The position numbers were made by a program, and so were the translations under genes. Positions 60,301 to 62,000 of a stretch of DNA of 62,000 nt are shown one piece after another. The DNA comes from Glandiceps talaboti (lineage: Eukaryota; Hemichordata; Enteropneusta; Spengelidae), in the NCBI RefSeq assembly GCF_964340395.1, contig NC_135569.1, positions 1,695,123 through 1,757,122 of the forward strand, given 5' to 3'. The notes beneath the pieces are model-generated. The model made no database searches. It had not been told where the DNA came from and saw nothing but the letters and a program-made list of their open reading frames with translations. The stretch's first letter is position 1. Every line of letters begins with the position of its first letter.

Positions 60301-62000
60301 CGTCATTTTAAATGTTCACTTGTTTCAAAACATCGAAACAAAGGTAACTACATTTCGACAAAAATAGCCTTTGAACATAAACCCCGTCCTAGAGAGTAAT
60401 AGCATTGTATTGGTCAAATATTAGTTATTAATGTAGAGATATTAGTAAATAATGTAGAGATATTACTAAAAATTGTAGAAGTCTAGGAAAGACGTTTTTA
60501 TAAACCGCCAATTAATAAGAGTACAAGTTGAAAAGCCGCGTTTTATTGAAGTCTTTGAACTGTATCAGCCACAAGTGAACAAAAACCATAAATATAATAA
60601 ACATCAACCATAAATATAATACTAGCCAAATTGTAGATTGCACCTCGGACACGATTTGACTGAAAATCGTTCCATACTTTGTATTATAATATGAAATCTT
60701 ACTTCTACTCCTTTTGAAATAATAACAGAAATTTTGGATCCTTCGCCTTGTTTTCATGGAAATTGAGAATGTTTTATTTTCTCATAGAGTTAACACAGTA
60801 TTCACATTGTACTGAGACCCCCTTATTTCTTTTAACTAATAAGGGTTGGAGGTTTCTTGAATATATGTAACAGCAGAAGTTCAAAAAGTTTATTTCCGAA
60901 GTGCATTTCACAAAAGACGTGTGGTAAAGCTGCAATTATTTATAAGTGACACAGTCTGTAACTTTAAATACTTCGGCAAGGTTTCATATTGCAAATTACT
61001 TTAGGTAGAAAAGCCACCGTAGGAAAAATAAATGTTGGTAAACTCTAGGTTTTGGAGAGTCATTTAATGTACGTAAGTTACTTATGTTATGCGGGATTGT
61101 TGAGAAATGCCGAGTTGAAACTTTATCCTCATTTTTTTAATTGTTCAATAGAGGTCATTGCCATAGAAACACATTTTTCCTAAGAATCAGCAGGCATGTA
61201 TATGCAGTAGCATTACACACATAACCACGACTCCTAAGTGCTTATTACCTTTACATAAAACAACAATTTTACGTTATTTTTGGGTACCCATCCATTGAAA
61301 AACACAATATTCCATGTACATATATAAGCACCCCTTAGCATTCGTTTTTGTTGCTTTTTTAGTTTAGAGTTTTAGAGTACCCTGTGTAAGTGTATTTTAT
61401 ACATTACCTCAAATTATAAATGGGAACTTGGTTGCAGGCTATGCCACTTTAATATTTGTTTACATACATAATACAAAAATACAATCTTTTAGATATTAAC
61501 ATATCGTCAACAAAGAAATACAACAGAGGAAACAAAGTGTGTAGAATCAGCAGTCAGAACGGATAAAGTTTTTTTATTTTATGCATTGTAATACCATTGT
61601 TGCATGTGTCTGTCTCTTGGAGAGGACAATGAACGACACCATTCGTCCCTGAAAGTTTGATAGACAAAATCATAAAAAACATGAATCACATGATGCTTGT
61701 ACACTGACCGCGTGTGGATTATACTATGCAGAGGTGGGTCTTGACTAGTACTGCAAGAGACAGTCACAAGCAACAATGATATTCGAACTAACTGGCGATT
61801 CTGCACAGCTTAGTTTCTTCTGCTGTATCTATCTATCTAGTACACACAGCAGACATGTTGCTGAGCAGTATATCCAGAAAACTATCATACCAAAATAGAT
61901 ACATCATAATACATCAAGTGGTTCATGTTAAATAACGAGTTAGTCATTGTTGTAAAAGTAATCACCACAGATTAAGAATAATTTTGAATTATATTTTGCA
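57338..62000. other. gene-free 3' region
   Basis: Transporter 3' UTR then AT-rich sequence. A short CA/CAAA repeat lies at 58696-58742. I see no domain-bearing frame on either strand; open frames up to 81 codons (60512-60757 minus, 61579-61806 minus) have no recognisable features. A 17-bp match to the MITE-like element at 15201-15377 occurs near 61228. Confidence 0.55.

Overview
The window is eukaryotic nuclear DNA from an invertebrate animal, probably a marine one. It is AT-rich and intron-rich, with GT-AG introns throughout, dense microsatellites and minisatellites, several short inverted-repeat mobile elements, and one 100-base assembly gap (35178-35277). Gene content fits a non-vertebrate deuterostome such as a hemichordate or cephalochordate: secreted and surface recognition proteins with WxxW, C-type lectin, pentraxin, fibrinogen-like and fibronectin III domains. 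A lophotrochozoan cannot be excluded from sequence alone. All gene models were assembled by hand from splice signals, reading-frame phase and domain recognition; none has transcript support here.

Layout. (1) 597-12408, plus strand: a type I membrane protein with signal peptide, WxxW ectodomain, Ser/Thr-rich stalk, membrane span and short tail. Its first intron of about 9.8 kb is filled with minisatellites and a TTAA-flanked element. (2) 14195-19791, minus strand: a secreted seven-exon lectin with signal peptide, coiled coil, C-type lectin domain (CTLD) and fibrinogen-related domain (FReD). A complete pentraxin domain sits on one exon inside the CTLD. (3) 22106-22279: an unrecognised 57-codon ORF. 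(4) 23065-23646, plus strand: a small single-span membrane protein with one fibronectin III domain. (5) 24680-37213, minus strand: an eleven-exon secreted protein of unknown family with beta-rich repeats and a Cys-rich module, convergent with the previous gene. (6) 37214-43009: gene-free, with diverged repeats and a perfect 196-bp palindrome flanked by 10-bp target duplications. (7) 43010-46635, plus strand: a class I SAM-dependent methyltransferase. (8) 46636-51098: gene-free, with several small mobile elements including a piggyBac-like deletion derivative. (9) 51099-57337, plus strand: a 12-span SLC16/MCT-type transporter. (10) 57338-62000: nothing recognisable.

The standout is gene 2. Seven exons join in frame to 632 codons plus stop. 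The pentraxin exon (16588-17193; 606 nt; phase 1 on both sides) lies between the two exons that encode the Ca-binding long loop of the CTLD. Including it inserts a pentraxin into the lectin loop; skipping it restores an uninterrupted canonical CTLD in the same frame. One gene could therefore make a CTLD-FReD protein and a CTLD-pentraxin-FReD protein. I know of no described protein with this architecture. Genes 1, 2, 4 and 5 are all extracellular or surface proteins, so this may be a recognition-gene neighbourhood; genes 7 and 9 look like ordinary metabolic neighbours.
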